A stretch of DNA of 64,000 bases from Lagopus muta (taxonomy: Eukaryota > Chordata > Aves > Galliformes > Phasianidae): NCBI RefSeq assembly GCF_023343835.1, contig NC_064439.1, positions 37,394,508 through 37,458,507 on the forward strand, written 5' to 3'. Below the pieces are notes generated by a model that was not told where the DNA came from, searched no databases, and saw only the letters and a program-made list of their open reading frames with translations. Shown here piece after piece: positions 48,374-60,330 of the stretch (position 1 is its first letter; each line of letters begins with the position of its first letter). Both the position numbers and the translations under genes were made by a program.

Positions 48374-51300
48374 ATCATGGGAAATAGATTATGTCTATCC
48401 TCCAAAGTCTGAACCTATTCCCTCTGAATTCTCTGTACTATAGTCTGTGAGCTTCCTTTTGTGCACTGCCCACAACTGAACATGCATCACTTGTGAAGTT
48501 GTTGGTGTAGGTAGAGAGCAGCTTAGAATGTATTTTGGTGTATACACTACAGTGTAGTATCTGCATTTGTACAAAAGCATAGTCTCTTTTGCTTTGATTC
48601 TGCCTGACTTCCTAGCACTGCTCTCAGGGGAAGCCCTTTACTGCCCTCCCTGTGCTTATGTACCTTCTTTCATGACAGCTGTGACAGAAGGAAACATTAG
48701 TTTGAATCAGGACTTGCCTGGTGGTTTTGCAGGTGGCTGGTCACAGACGTTGGGAAGTAGAGTTTGTGATCTGGATGAAAAGCAGTATTGAAATGCAGCC
48801 TGAGGCACAGCTGCCTGTTAGCATGAGGTCCACCCATGACAAGTCTGGATTGAAGAGAAGCAGTTGCTTCCCCCTTAGCTTTCCATCTGCTCCTGCTTCT
48901 TGCTTCAGTCTGTGGTCCTTACCAAAACTTCATCCCATCTCCATGCTCCATGGAGAAGGCAAACTCAGCCTTCCCAAGGTCTTGCTGTCAGGAAAAGGAG
49001 ACCTGTTTCAGTATTTTGAAACTGCATTCAGAACTGCTGATGTAGCGGTCTGTTGTAGGAAGGAATTCTTTGACACAAATCCTTCTTTCTTCCCAGGACT
49101 CTTGTCACACTTCCAGTGCTGGTTCTGGTCCCATTCCAGGGATTAACTTGAGGGCAGACTGAATCTGTGCTGTAGAATGGTTTGGAGGAAATTTTCTTGA
49201 GAAAAGGAGGCGGTGTTTCCATCCTCCAGGGAATGGAACGAGACAATCATAGGGATGTTCATCCAGAGATCCTGGGGCACGAGAGGAATATTTATTTTTC
49301 CCAATAGATGTTGAGAGAATGAGTATTTTCCTGTGTGTACTGAGAACTCAATATTGCCTTCAGGAGCTATTAAATCCGTATGTGCTCCCAGAGAGAGAAA
49401 TGAGAGAGAAAAGACAGAGAACTGCCTTTTTTTTTGTAGTTAGATTTTGGCCATTTGGAGTAATTCTTTTTTCCTGTTACGGGTTTTAGTTATTTGGGAG
49501 GATTCATGTTAGCTAAAGGAGCTTTGCTAAAGCTGTTGAGGAGATGAGGAAATCTGGGCAAACTTACTGTATGAGAACACACTGACAGTTAGGAAATGTC
49601 CATATAGCTATCAATGGGGCTTTTCAGGCCTATCTCATTCACTGCTCTTTTGCAAATAAGCAAGTGGAAACAGATGTGATAAAGAGATTTTGTGTATTGT
49701 GTGTTGGCATATGGAGAACTAAATCTAGGAAGTTCTACCAAAATTATTCTGAAGAAGGGTTTCATTCACCTTGTTGAAAGTGCTTATTTTTCCATCTTGC
49801 TTCATGTGAATTCTAAGATGATAATTTTAAGATATCAATCTTAGTATTTCCCTTTTTGGAATGAGGGAACATAGAAATAAGTGAAAAGAAAAAATTGCTT
49901 TATAATGATTAGGAGATGTATGAGGGTGACTGATTTGTCTTTTTCCAAATTTTCCTGTATCTTTTTTTGTACTGGTACCAAACTCAGCCTCAGATAAATG
50001 AAAGCAAATCTCAGACTTATGAGATGTTATGCAAAATGGGATGAAAAGATCATCTTAACCTTGTGACTTGCTGAAGGTCGTGTTTCCTCTTCGTCATATA
50101 AGTTTTTCTTTTGAGATAAATTCAGGACAATTGTGGATAGGATTTTTAGTTGGTGGAGTTAATTAAGCGTATAAACTTGTCACATACAAAACAATGGAAA
50201 CTGGGATAACTTCTTAGGAGATTCAGCAATAGTATCTACCTGTTTCTTCCCCTGAACTCTTTGGAAATCTGCTCAAGGATGTGACATTTTGAAGACTAAT
50301 GTGTCTGGTGATGAACTCAGTGTATTCACTGCCCTTCCAGGGCTATGGGCTGACCCTACCCATCTCTTGCTTTCTCTTCACCAGAGCTACAGGGCATTCA
50401 GCCCGATAGCCAGATATCTGTAGTGTCCTTACCCACAGCACCTGCAGGCATCCTGAGACTTCTGCCTCATCCAAGCACTCTCTTTCTGCGTCTCAGATGG
50501 GAAGTGTTGGCTATGCAGTAAGTAATGAGTAAGTGCTCTTTACTGTCCGTGGTTCAGAACTGTTTCCCTCTTTTACCCCCATATTTTGCTGGTCAGCTCT
50601 AGGGGCTTGAGGTTTACGGCCCTGAAGAAGGTGAAGCGGAGTAAGCACTGATCATTGCAACATAGCAGATGTTCCCTGGCTGACAAAAAATATTATTCTG
50701 AGTTGAGGGGGAAAGTAAGGCTTACCTGACTGGTCTTTTGGCCTAACTTTACAATATAATGTTTATTAAACATCTTACTCTTATGTAGTGTATGTCCTGC
50801 AAGAATAACTTATTCAGGACATATTTTCCACCAAATCATGTATATTCAAGCACAAAAGGAGTGAGTGAGTCAGGGGTCTGTATTTAAAAAGCTGGCAGTT
50901 TTCTGAAACTTCAGATATTGCTTTTCATAGCAAAAGCTGAAAAATACTCGAGGTATGTATTTGGGTCTGGCACAGTGATCTCAGACATCAGTTGCTCAGA
51001 ATGTTTTATTTGTGGAAAATCAATGGGGAGGAAAGAGATCCCTCTCTTCAGATGTGAAGCTGACAGGAAATAAATCAATCTGCATGTTTATTGTTGTGGC
51101 TTTCTCTTAAAAATAACACATTTTCCCTGTGCTGGAGACAATAGTTTAGCATGTTAAATTATGTAGTACAATCTGGAAGGTAAACCTTTCCATAAAACTG
51201 TCAGTAGATCATAAGCCTGCTCACTGTAATAACACATTTTTCTGCTTCTACAATATTATTCTGGTACAGCATGCACTACACACTGCCCATAAGTGTTTTC

Positions 51301-52640
51301 TGTGAATGATGCTTTGGTTGCATGTCCCCAGATTATGCTGTCCTTGAGAGACTTGTACTCATTGCACCTCGGATGGTGTGGAAGGTGGCTGTCACTAAAA
51401 GCAACATAATTAATGGAAGGCAGATGAGCCTTGATGTGAAGATCTTTTATTCCACTTTCCCAGTTGTAAGCACAATGGTAGCATGCATCATTGTTTAAAA
51501 CAATCATTTTCAGGGCACTGCTAGAGAGATATTTCTGAGGATAAACATAGGATTAATTTTCCATGAGAAAAATGCAGGACCAAATGAAATGTGTTAAGGG
51601 ATGAAATTCATCCACTATTTCCCTAGCAAAATCAGCTGTTCTGCAACGTGCATGCACGCACTTGAAATAAATGAATAAGATGCTTGTAAGAGAGAATGTC
51701 ATAAGGAATTTTTTCTGTAAAACTTCACTCTTAAAAAAATATTGCAGTTATGGAATACAGTGAGTCCTTTTTTACCTTAAACTTCAAACTGCAAATGAGT
51801 GCTGAAGTCAGATTTTCACCTTAGCAATCCTCACTTAAATATCTTAAGTCCTATTCAAGGAAAGTCAAATATTACATCTAAAGTGAAATAAGCTCTAAGC
51901 AGACTTTCGGCTTTGAAGTTTTTAGAGATCTGAAATAATAAATTGTATACTTGCAGCCTACTGAGCCTATTGAATCAGGATGAGAGAATTCTTACCATTG
52001 GTTTAAAAATAACAGGCTGTTAGTTTGGTACTGCAGATCCTTTCAGCTTAAGCTACTGAATCACAAAGTGATGGAGAGGTTGAAAAAATGTGGATTTCAT
52101 GGATGTTCTCATACTCAAAAATATTGCAATTAATAAAAAGTATTCAGAAGTTGGGAGAAAAAAATCATTGAATTACATAGGCTATTTCTAGAGAAAAATC
52201 TATCAGTTATAAAAAAAATTGCTGTCTGAAGTGAACATTCCAAAAGCAGAAGGCTATTATTTCACATAAATGTGAAGCCTAAAATAATGTTTAGAAAGCT
52301 GCATTTTTTTCTGCCTACTCATATATTAGAGTTCATCTCCATTCTGCTGAAGGACTAACTGTGCTTTCAGAAGGAAAACTTGGAGACCAAGATAATAATG
52401 AAGAAAGAACTGAAATATCTTGTTTAAATTGTAACTACCTATAAGTGTTTCCAGAAGAATGCCATTTTGCATAAATGCTCTGATTCTTTTGCAATATATT
52501 TAATTTAAACACAGTATGATTCAGTAAAGGAAAATACAATTCTGTCTTTCAGGTAAATGTTGTTACTTACTTCTTATGGAAGGAATTTTCTGACAGGATA
52601 CGATCATTAAGCCACTATGGGAACAGAGACCTTAGCAAGA

Positions 52641-53990
52641 CATAGAATCATTAAAGTTTGAAGGGACCTGTAAAGGGCATTAGTACAAACCCTCTGCAAT
52701 GAACAGGGACACCTACAGCTAGATCAGGTTACTCAGAGCTCCGTCCAGCCTGACCTTGAATGTCTCCAAGAACAGGTCATCCATCAACTTTCTGGGGCAT
52801 CCTGTCACAGGGTTTCACTACCATTATCACAAAACACTGTTTTCTCATATCCAACCCAAATTTCCCCTCTTGTAGTTTGAAACAGTTTCCACTTTTCCTA
52901 TTGCAACAGACCCTGGTAAAGGGTCAGTCCCCTTCTGACCTCCAACAGGTCTTTGTTTCTTCTATACTGGGGACTCTACATCCGGATGCAGTGCTACAGA
53001 TGAGGCCTCATGAGAGCAGAGTAGCGGCGTAGGATCACCTCCCCTTGCCCTGCTGGCCACACTTCTTTTGATGCAGCTCAAGATATGGTTGGCTTTTTCG
53101 GCTGAAGGCACATTGCTGGATCATGTCTTGCTTGCTGTCCACCAGAACCCTCAAGTCCTTTTCAGCAGGGCTGCACTGAATTCTTACATCCCCCAGCTTC
53201 TACTGATAGCAGGGGTTGCTATGACCCAGGTGCAAGACCTTGCATTTGACTTTGTTGAACTTCATGTGGTTTTCCTGGGCCCACTGCTCAAGCCTGTCTG
53301 GATCCCTCTGGATGGCATCCTGTCCCTTGGGCATGTTGATTGTACCCCACAGCTTGATGTCATCCACAGATTAGCAGAGAGTGCACTCGATCCCACTGTG
53401 CATGTCATTGATGAAGATATAAAAGAGTATCGGTCGCAACACTGACACCTGGGAGACCGCACTCATCACTGATCTCCCATCCAGACATGGGGCCATTGAC
53501 CACTCTCTGAGTTCGATCCTGCAGCCAGTTCTTTGTTCATCAAACAGTTCAGCCAACAAATTCATATCTTTCCAATTTAAATACAAGGATATTGTAGGAG
53601 ACTGCCAAAGGCCTTACTGAAGTCCAGGTAGATGACATCAGTGGTTCTTCCCTTCTCTATTGATACCATTAAACCATCATAGAAGGCCAGTAAGTTGGTC
53701 AAGCAGGTCTTGTCCTTGGTGAAGCTATACTGGTTGTTCTGGTTTCACTTCCCTGTCTTATATGTGCCTTAGCATTGCTTCCAGGAGAATCTGTACCATA
53801 ATCTTTCTGGCACATAGATGAGACTGACAGGTTGGTATTTCACTGGGTCATCCTTTCTACCCTTCATAAAAATAGGTGCAACATTGCCTTTTTTTCCAAT
53901 TAACAGGGACTTCTCCTGACCTCCATGACTTTTTAAAAGTCAATGAGAATAATAACTGCATGTTATTGCCAACTCCAGCCTCATAACTTA
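52641..53990 (-). mobile_element. CR1 LINE, longest copy, about 1.35 kb, minus strand
   Basis: Read on the minus strand, this is CR1 from mid-ORF2 to the tail. From the tail inward: CATAGAATCATTAAAGTTTG; GACCTTGAATGTCTCCAAG; CTTTTGATGCAGCTCAAGA; CAAGTCCTTTTCAGCAGGG; TGCAAGACCTTGCATTTGAC; GTCCAGGTAGATGACATCA; and KSWRSGEVPVNWKK coded at about 53940-53900. The reverse transcriptase is badly decayed: [11 protein letters not shown] appears as SAVSQVSVLRP, followed by ILFYIFINDM, and several frame shifts separate the pieces. Similarity becomes uncertain beyond 53990, and the element may reach about 54085. It is not active. Confidence 0.95.
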
Positions 53991-55366
53991 GGTATTCTTC
54001 TTCCTGCAACTGTAAGCAGAAGCCATGATTCAGAAGTTTTTGAAGGTGAAACGATCTCCTGATTCTTAGAGTTGATGGTGCCACTTCAGCCTTCTTGCTT
54101 GTTAAAAATGTGTGTTGGAAAAGCTTGCTCAGTGGCTACCCTTATTGTTAAGTGTTCCTGTGTCTGGACATCTCACAAACTTCCTAAATTTATATCTAAA
54201 CTTTTAAAATGTGCCATTTTTGAGATGTCCATGTAGGATATCTTGAAGGAAACAGTGTTACAGAAGTATATGTATCTACATCTCTGAAACTGATGTTGCC
54301 TTGAAATATTAGAAGCTGCTAGTAATGCTAGCACATTTTGAAAACATAGGCTTAATATTCTAAGTCAGAAATATACTTCTCATTGGAAATACATTTAGAG
54401 TATTTCTACAGGGAAAAATTATGTTACAGATACACTGTGAATGATACAAACAACCCTTGATTTAGTTTTTCAAAATGTTTTAGAAAAATGTAATCTTTTT
54501 AAAAATGGAGTTTTATTGGCTGAGAACAGCTTTGAGTTGCACATCTGCTGATTAAAACATATCTAATTCTACTATAAAAATCTTGCTGTTTTATGTCACT
54601 CATGACTTCCTGGCAATGACAAAAAAATTCTTGCTCTTTCTCAGGGAACTGTGTTGTTTCTTTCTAAGTTCTATGTAGAGCCCTAAATTCATGTCTGCCG
54701 TGCATATCCCTTCTTGTGCTGCAGTTTCTACCAATTTCAATAACATCAGCTGTACAGTTAATATGTTTAATAGGATCTTCCTTCAAAAGTTTACAATTTT
54801 GTGTCTTTGAAGTACCATGTTCAATTGCTGTTGTGTCTTACTTATTTTTAACATACAATTTTCAAAATGTCAGCAAAATTATAACTGAAAAATAAAATGA
54901 TGTTTCTTCAGAGCTCTCCTTGGTTGGTTGACTAGGAATGTCATAAATGTATGCATTTATTTCAGTGACTCCTTGAGAAAGCAGCTGCACTTTGGCTAGT
55001 GCACTAATGGCACAGTGGTGTATAGCTTGTTTCAATGATAGTCTATATCAGTATTTACACTGTGCCAGTGATTTGATGTGGTCTTCCAATGCATATCTAT
55101 GAGGCATAGAACTTTAACTGAACCATTAAATGCTCCTATAACTTCCTTTATGTATCAGAGTGTCTTAGCCTAATTCTCCCAGGGAAGGACAGACAAGGGC
55201 AATGCGCTCACTGGCTTGCCAATTTTCCCTTATTATTTGCACTATCTTTTCCCAAGGATATAGTTATGTATAAATGCCAGTTTTAACAACTCAGTATAAA
55301 AATTTGGAGATATCCCCTTACAAAGGTCCATTCATGAGTTTTGCAGTAGATTATTAAAATTTGCAT

Positions 55367-55382
55367 TTATATATATATATTT
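55367..55382. repeat. Short (TA)n run
   Basis: About eight TA units in AT-rich DNA. Confidence 0.85.
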
Positions 55383-56410
55383 ATCCCTAATAAACTACAA
55401 GTGGTCAGCACTTGATGTAGAAAAAGTCTCACACATTGTGATGTGACGTTGCATGTAACAACCTTGCAAACAGAATCACATCTTTTTCTAGGCTAGGCAA
55501 CAAATGGGTATGGGCTTATTCATTTATATGTGCACAGGATACAATGAAAGAAAATACACAAAGTTTCCACCCTGGTGGCCTTGAGGATGATGGAGATGAG
55601 TAGCATGTGGATGTGAAGAAACTTCCTTGCTTGTTAATGTTACTGAAAGTGTCTGCGCTTTTTAACATGTTACATCACTTCTGGAAGAGGAAATTATGAT
55701 CTTATTGATGTCAGTGAGAGGTTATCTGATGATATCATCAGGTCATGGTTCCTGAGCTATGTGACAGACATTAATTGCATTGTTTGATGGAATTCTGCAT
55801 AACTGGAAAATGTGTTTCACTGAAATCAAACTACAAGCCAAATATGAATTGCAGGAATCACAGTAAATGTATTTTATGTGTATTTTGCTTCTGCACTGCA
55901 TTAATAATCAGTGTAACGCCAATTGGTAGCCAGCTAGTGTCATCAGAAAAGAGAAATATGTACAAGTATTTAGCTGCAATGCCCCGCATACAGCATGACA
56001 GCAGAAGCAGCATAGTGGAGAGCTCTTTAAGTTTCAGCACACACAACTGGGTGGCTGCAGGAGGTATTGGAGGAACTCTGACTTGTTTGGATTTTGTTTT
56101 CAGGTTTCCTCAGAGATCCTACTACCCTTTCCAAGTTCCTTGGTTCACCCCACAGAGTAATTCTATTTTTGCTTGAGTAACAGTAGGAAAAGCCTATCAT
56201 CCTCAACTTGGATTTGGAGCTAAGAGAAACTTCTGTGATGATTTCAGGCCTCTGGCTGCTTTGGTTGCAATGGCATGTCTTGTAGGAAATGCATCTAAAA
56301 CATGACTTAAGTTGAGGCAACTGCAGTCCTTGATAATGAACACAGCATTGTTAAACAGTGACTTATTACTAGTGTGGCCTTACATCCTTTCACTCCTTCA
56401 ATCAGTTTTA

Positions 56411-56459
56411 GTAATTTTCTTGTAATTTTTTTTCTTGTAATTTTGGTGTAATTTTCTTG
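56411..56459. repeat. Imperfect tandem repeat of TGTAATTTTCT-type units
   Basis: GTAATTTTCTTG recurs three to four times with T-run length differences and one GGTG variant, which looks like replication slippage. Confidence 0.75.
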
Positions 56460-56599
56460 GCTAACCTTGAGAACACTGTGCTCGTGTGTCTCACATACAA
56501 ATAGGATCACATTTTGAAGTTGCCCAAAAATATCTGCTTCTGAAATCATAGCATTTCTTTAGTCAAAAGTGGATGCTGGATTGTACTCCAGATTGCTTG

Positions 56600-56856
56600 T
56601 GTCAGAACACAAGGTGGGACAGGTGTATGGGAACTGTTGAGTCAGGGCCTGAAGCACTGATTGATCACCTGAGGCAAGCACTGAGTCAGCCATGGAGCAC
56701 AGGTGAAGGCGATTGAGCTGTGTGACCAGAAGGGATGGAGCCTGGCTGCACCTCTCCTAGACCCCATTTAAGGGCTGACTGCCACTAGGGAAGGATTTCT
56801 TTCTAGAGCTCTCTCATTCTGGAGTTTTCTGCTGCGAGCCTAGGACATGGGTGAGT
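56600..56856 (+). promoter_or_regulatory. Promoter-like block with first-exon donor (possible LTR)
   Basis: This block is GC-richer than its surroundings and arranged like a compact promoter on the plus strand. Two perfect TGAGTCA sites (56638-56644 and 56682-56688) match AP-1; the second, CTGAGTCAGC, also resembles an NF-E2/MAF site. A TATA-like CATTTAAGGG box lies at 56765-56774, followed 70-80 bases later by ATGG/GTGAGTATT, a strong splice donor with GT at 56851-56852. A start point would be expected near 56795-56805. The TATA box, short leader and donor are also the arrangement of a solitary retroviral LTR, but I could not find clear TG...CA ends or a target duplication. An exon-like segment follows at 57758. 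Confidence 0.35.
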
Positions 56857-56980
56857 ATTTTGTTTCTGATTGTCTCATTCCACCATGATAATCTGAGGGC
56901 TTTTGCAGTACAGATTTAATGGAACAAAATTGTCCGTTTGCTCCTGGCTTTCCTTTCTTTCAATTTGGGAGTATTTTGGT

Positions 56981-57025
56981 GTTTTTTTTTTTTGTTTTTT
57001 TTTGTTTTTGTTTTTTGTTTTTTTT
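56981..57025. repeat. T-rich run with interspersed G
   Basis: T-runs of 5-12 bases separated by single G bases. It lies between the promoter-like block and a CR1 fragment. Confidence 0.9.
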
Positions 57026-57087
57026 ACACTTTTAAAAAGAAAAAGCTTGAATTTCTACTGCAGTGACAGCAGGTATTGTGTTGTTTT

Positions 57088-57215
57088 TTTCAAGGCCAGG
57101 CTGGATGTGGCTCTGGGCAGCCAGGTCTGGTGGTTGTTGGCCCTGCACATAGCAAGGCATTGAAACTAGATGATCACTGTGGTCCTTTTCACCCAGGCCA
57201 TTCTATGAATCTTTC
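57088..57215 (+). mobile_element. CR1 LINE 3' terminal fragment
   Basis: TCAAGGCCAGGCTGGATGTG, GCTCTGGGCAGCCAGGTCTG, AACTAGATGATCACTGTGG and a TTCTATGAATCTTTCT tail. It is heavily 5'-truncated and of the same subfamily as 38908-39189. Confidence 0.95.
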
Positions 57216-57466
57216 TAACTATAAACATGTAAAATACCGTCCTAATTGTGCCACTCTTTTTACTGTGCATTTGCTAATTGTACAAACAGGACTTATGACC
57301 TGCTTTTCAGACAGAGGTTTTTGATGGCAATGGAACTGTGGTTGCAGTTTCAAGTCCATAATTATGAGAAAAATAAGCACTTCAAATTTTCAAAACGTGT
57401 GTAAAATTCTTATAAGGCTGGTCTTACAATAAATAGTTCTGAGAAATACATACATAGTTAGGACTT

Positions 57467-57471
<5 letters not shown>

Positions 57472-57504
<33 letters not shown>

Positions 57505-57510
57505 TATATT
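57472..57510. repeat. (TA)n microsatellite, about 19 units with one slip
   Basis: Alternating TA interrupted by a single AA near 57497, followed by ATTT. The overlapping minus frame reads it as a Tyr-Ile repeat, which is an artefact. Confidence 0.95.
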
Positions 57511-57757
57511 TCACCTGAGTTTTTGAGCTTGAATAGTTAGGTGGGCATAGATGTGTGTGGTCTGTATGTGCATATTTCTCAAACAAAGGAATCTGACATT
57601 GTTCTGTCAGTGATGCGTACTTGCTAATTATGGAGAGAAGGAGAAAGAGCTGCTCAAATGAGGAAAAGTGGCAGACAGTGTTGATGTCCAGTAGCCAGGT
57701 AGGCACCAGCTTTTTCTTTGTAATTCCTATGTTTCAGTGCATCTGTGCGTATTTCAG

Positions 57758-57868
57758 TCTGCAGTTCGTGGCACTGGGGGAGTTGCTGTCATGACCTCAG
57801 GGCAGAGCAGATATTCTCCTTGGAAACACTGTCCATTTTTAAAAATTAAGCATGAAATGCCCAGCAAG
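57758..57868 (+). other. Possible internal exon (111 bases, 37 codons)
   Basis: The segment is preceded by TGCGTATTTCAG, an acceptor with a modest pyrimidine tract, and followed by AAG/GTATGT, a strong donor. One frame is open across it and, counted in whole codons, is exactly 37 long (begins SAVRGTGGVAVMTS, ends KHEMPSK). No protein family is recognised. It lies about 0.9 kb downstream of the donor at 56851 on the same strand, so the two could be joined as exons 1 and 2. The ATG just before that donor would put exon 2 in a different frame that closes after roughly 30 codons, which favours a non-coding RNA or no transcript at all. Confidence 0.22.
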
Positions 57869-59879
57869 GTATGTAACGTGAGTTTTCTTACTACTTCCAT
57901 GGAAAGGGTTATCAGAACATAGAAAATCTGCTGTGATGTGATTCCCCAAAATTTACTGAGGAAGTAAGGTAGAGCCCGTACCTCATCTTCATGTCAATAT
58001 TTTGTTAAGTTTACGCTTAATTTTACACTTACAGCCTGCCTGACTGTAAGTGAAAAACCTAACAAGCATGATCACTCCAGACATATCAGTGCTTACTTCC
58101 CAAAAGATGCTATTCCTACGGCTGTACCACTGTGTTCTGGGGTGGCGAGAAGCCAGCAAAGGCAGCTTGAATTCTGTAGCAACAAAGGCACACAGTAGAA
58201 AAATAACACAAAGCAGGGAGAAAGAAACAGTCTCTGAAGGTCCTGGCTTCTCAATGCCAAGTTGTAAGGAAGAGCAGGCAGGTGAAATGAAAAAGGAGCG
58301 ATCCTTAAAGCAGAGAAGCTAAGCTATCCAGCCCACTCATTCTACTGGGCATTGAACTGACCTCAGAAACTAGCTGAGAGGCTGAAGCACATAAGGAACC
58401 TTTTTTTTCTCCTCTGAATCTTTTTTAATGCATTTGTTGCTCTTTCTTTTGAGTATGTATTTCATCAGAGCAGATTTAGGTACTAGTTTGTCCTTAATTT
58501 TTTTGCCTAGTTGTAAAGCCGGTCTTCTCAACCTGATATAAGAAAACCTTCCCTCTTTATGGTAGCAGCAGTCCTTAATTCAGGCTGTTGAAATGTTTTG
58601 TCTTTGTTCTGTACTGTAATGTACACTTTCTCCTAGTGTCCACAGAGTAAAAAGAGGAATTTTTGCTTAGTTGTGCAAGTTGGCCCAAGAGCTGTTTACA
58701 CAAAGTCTGAGAGGAAAAAGCACATTCTGGAAGCCAGTGTTAGCAGGCATACAGGCAATACTGGGGACAGCTGTGATCTCCAAGGGAGTTCTAACTGCAC
58801 TGCCAGGAATATCTGATGTTTTTGAGGGCTGATAGAGCTATCACAATTTAGTTATTAAACAAGTCTCTAAGTCTCACTTACTTCTGCTATGAACGTGTTC
58901 TATTGCTAGGTTACTGCAAGGATTTCTTTACCCTCAGCATTTGTGGTACATTATGGCTATTAAACTGAAAAGAAACTGAGCCCTTGGGAGGGTAACTAGT
59001 ATGAAATAAGTCAATATGCAAAAAAGGCTTGACTTTTGTTTTTGCTGGAGAGTAAATTCAGAGCAGCTCAGTATTTTTTCCATATGTTTTGTTTGGTGTG
59101 AGCCTGCAAGATAGTCTGTGGGTAAACTAATTTCACCATCAGTTTCCTTAAAGGGCTGTTAATTGGAGCACTCTGCATGTCTTCCCTGAAGCTTATTTAT
59201 GTGAAGAAATGAATACTTTCACTGTGATGGAACTCTGTGTGTGCATGGGAAAATGTTACTTACACTTTGTCCTTTTGTCCTGGGATTTTAAATGATACAG
59301 ATGTTTCACGTCTGGTTGTCTGTTCCAGAGAGTAACTTGGGAGATTAACAAGTAAAATACCAGAGTTTTGGTGTCGGGATAAACTTTTGCTAGCTGCTGG
59401 TAAATTACTTTCAGAACTAACATGAATCTGCCTATCCCAACTCCTAGAAAAGCTTAACTGAAGTTAAGGATGGCTTATTTTACAGTATTATTTCTGCTAT
59501 CATGGCTAGAGCATGGTTCTTTCATTGGATGACAGTTTTCTGCCCTTTTTCTAGCTACAGAAATGAGTAATCCTCTACATTGCCAAACAGCAGCAATTTT
59601 TTTCCTGATTTTTTTTTTTTTTTGTTCAGATTAATTTTACTGAAATTGAAAGGTTATGATGAGAGCAACAGCAATAAAAAGCTTAGGAAAATTAATTCTA
59701 GCTCCAATTAATTAGCCTTAAGCAGTAAAAAGGCTTCAGTTTCACACCTGAAAGAGAATGCCTGGATCAATTGCAGCATGTAACCTCTATGTTCCAATCC
59801 AGAATTTATGCCGCAGGGTGTAGATTCTTTTAAGAACAGAAAATGAAGTCTGGCTTCTTTAAATCATGTGGGTTTGTTT

Positions 59880-60330
59880 GTTTTTTTTTGATGGAGTCAT
59901 TAAGGCAAACTTCTTGACTGCAGCTGCTCTCTGTACTAATTTGGTGAACTGAGCCCCAGCCTAATTTTAAACACAGGATACTGAATTTCGGAGTGGGGAT
60001 TACCTGAGCAGATTACCTGAGCTCTGTACTGAGAGTGGCCTTGAGTGCACTTGGCTCAGCTGCTGAGTAAGCAGGTCAATAATTAAGCTCCAGTTGTCTA
60101 TGTTCATGCTCAAAATTAAAGACAGGCTAATTATTTTGAACTTCATTATAATAAGCTTAACCTGTCAGGCCAGAAAGGAGTAGTGATTCCTGCATTTTGA
60201 TGGTTTGGTGGAACTGAATCCTGGCAATGAGCTTTAGGCTGATGAAATGATGATTTATCTGACTCTGAATTAGTCTAATGATCAAATTCAGAGCCTTACA
60301 GTGTAATTACATGGAAAACTGTGCATTATG
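59880..60330. promoter_or_regulatory. Possible conserved non-coding enhancer block
   Basis: Homeodomain-type words (CTAATTATTTTG, CAATAATTAAGC, GTGTAATTACATGG), E-boxes (GCAGCTGC, TCAGCTGC) and a GGATTA K50-homeodomain word cluster here without repeats. It includes a tandem 12-base duplication, GATTACCTGAGC, at 59998-60009 and 60011-60022. The call rests on motif clustering only. Confidence 0.2.

Larger units (their letters stand above)
41364..52640. other. Non-repetitive stretch, 11.3 kb
   Basis: No interspersed repeat or gene was recognised. Simple repeats are listed separately: T-run at 43076-43097, (GTTT)n at 45776-45798, CCCTG pentamers at 48346-48373. GC-richer patches at 42.5-43.0 and 47.7-49.2 kb carry longer chance frames (minus 42571-43014, 147 codons; plus 48721-49146, 141 codons), neither with a family signature. 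The minus frame at 51256-51507 (83 codons) reads more like protein than its neighbours but matches nothing I know. Confidence 0.5.
53991..56599. other. Non-coding stretch
   Basis: Possible CR1 remnants up to about 54085, then nothing recognised. A short (TA)n run lies at 55367-55382, and imperfect repeats of TGTAATTTTCT-type units at 56411-56459. The plus frame at 55775-56176 (133 codons) has no family signature. Confidence 0.5.

Noticed and set aside
48721..49146. A 141-codon plus-strand frame
   Set aside because: It lies in a GC-richer patch where stops are rarer, and the translation has no recognisable family or structural pattern.
56600..56856. Calling the promoter-like block a definite retroviral LTR
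   Set aside because: No convincing TG...CA ends, target duplication or neighbouring viral genes were found. It is reported only as promoter-like.
57458..57706. A frame with a Tyr-Ile repeat
   Set aside because: This is a (TA)n microsatellite read in frame.
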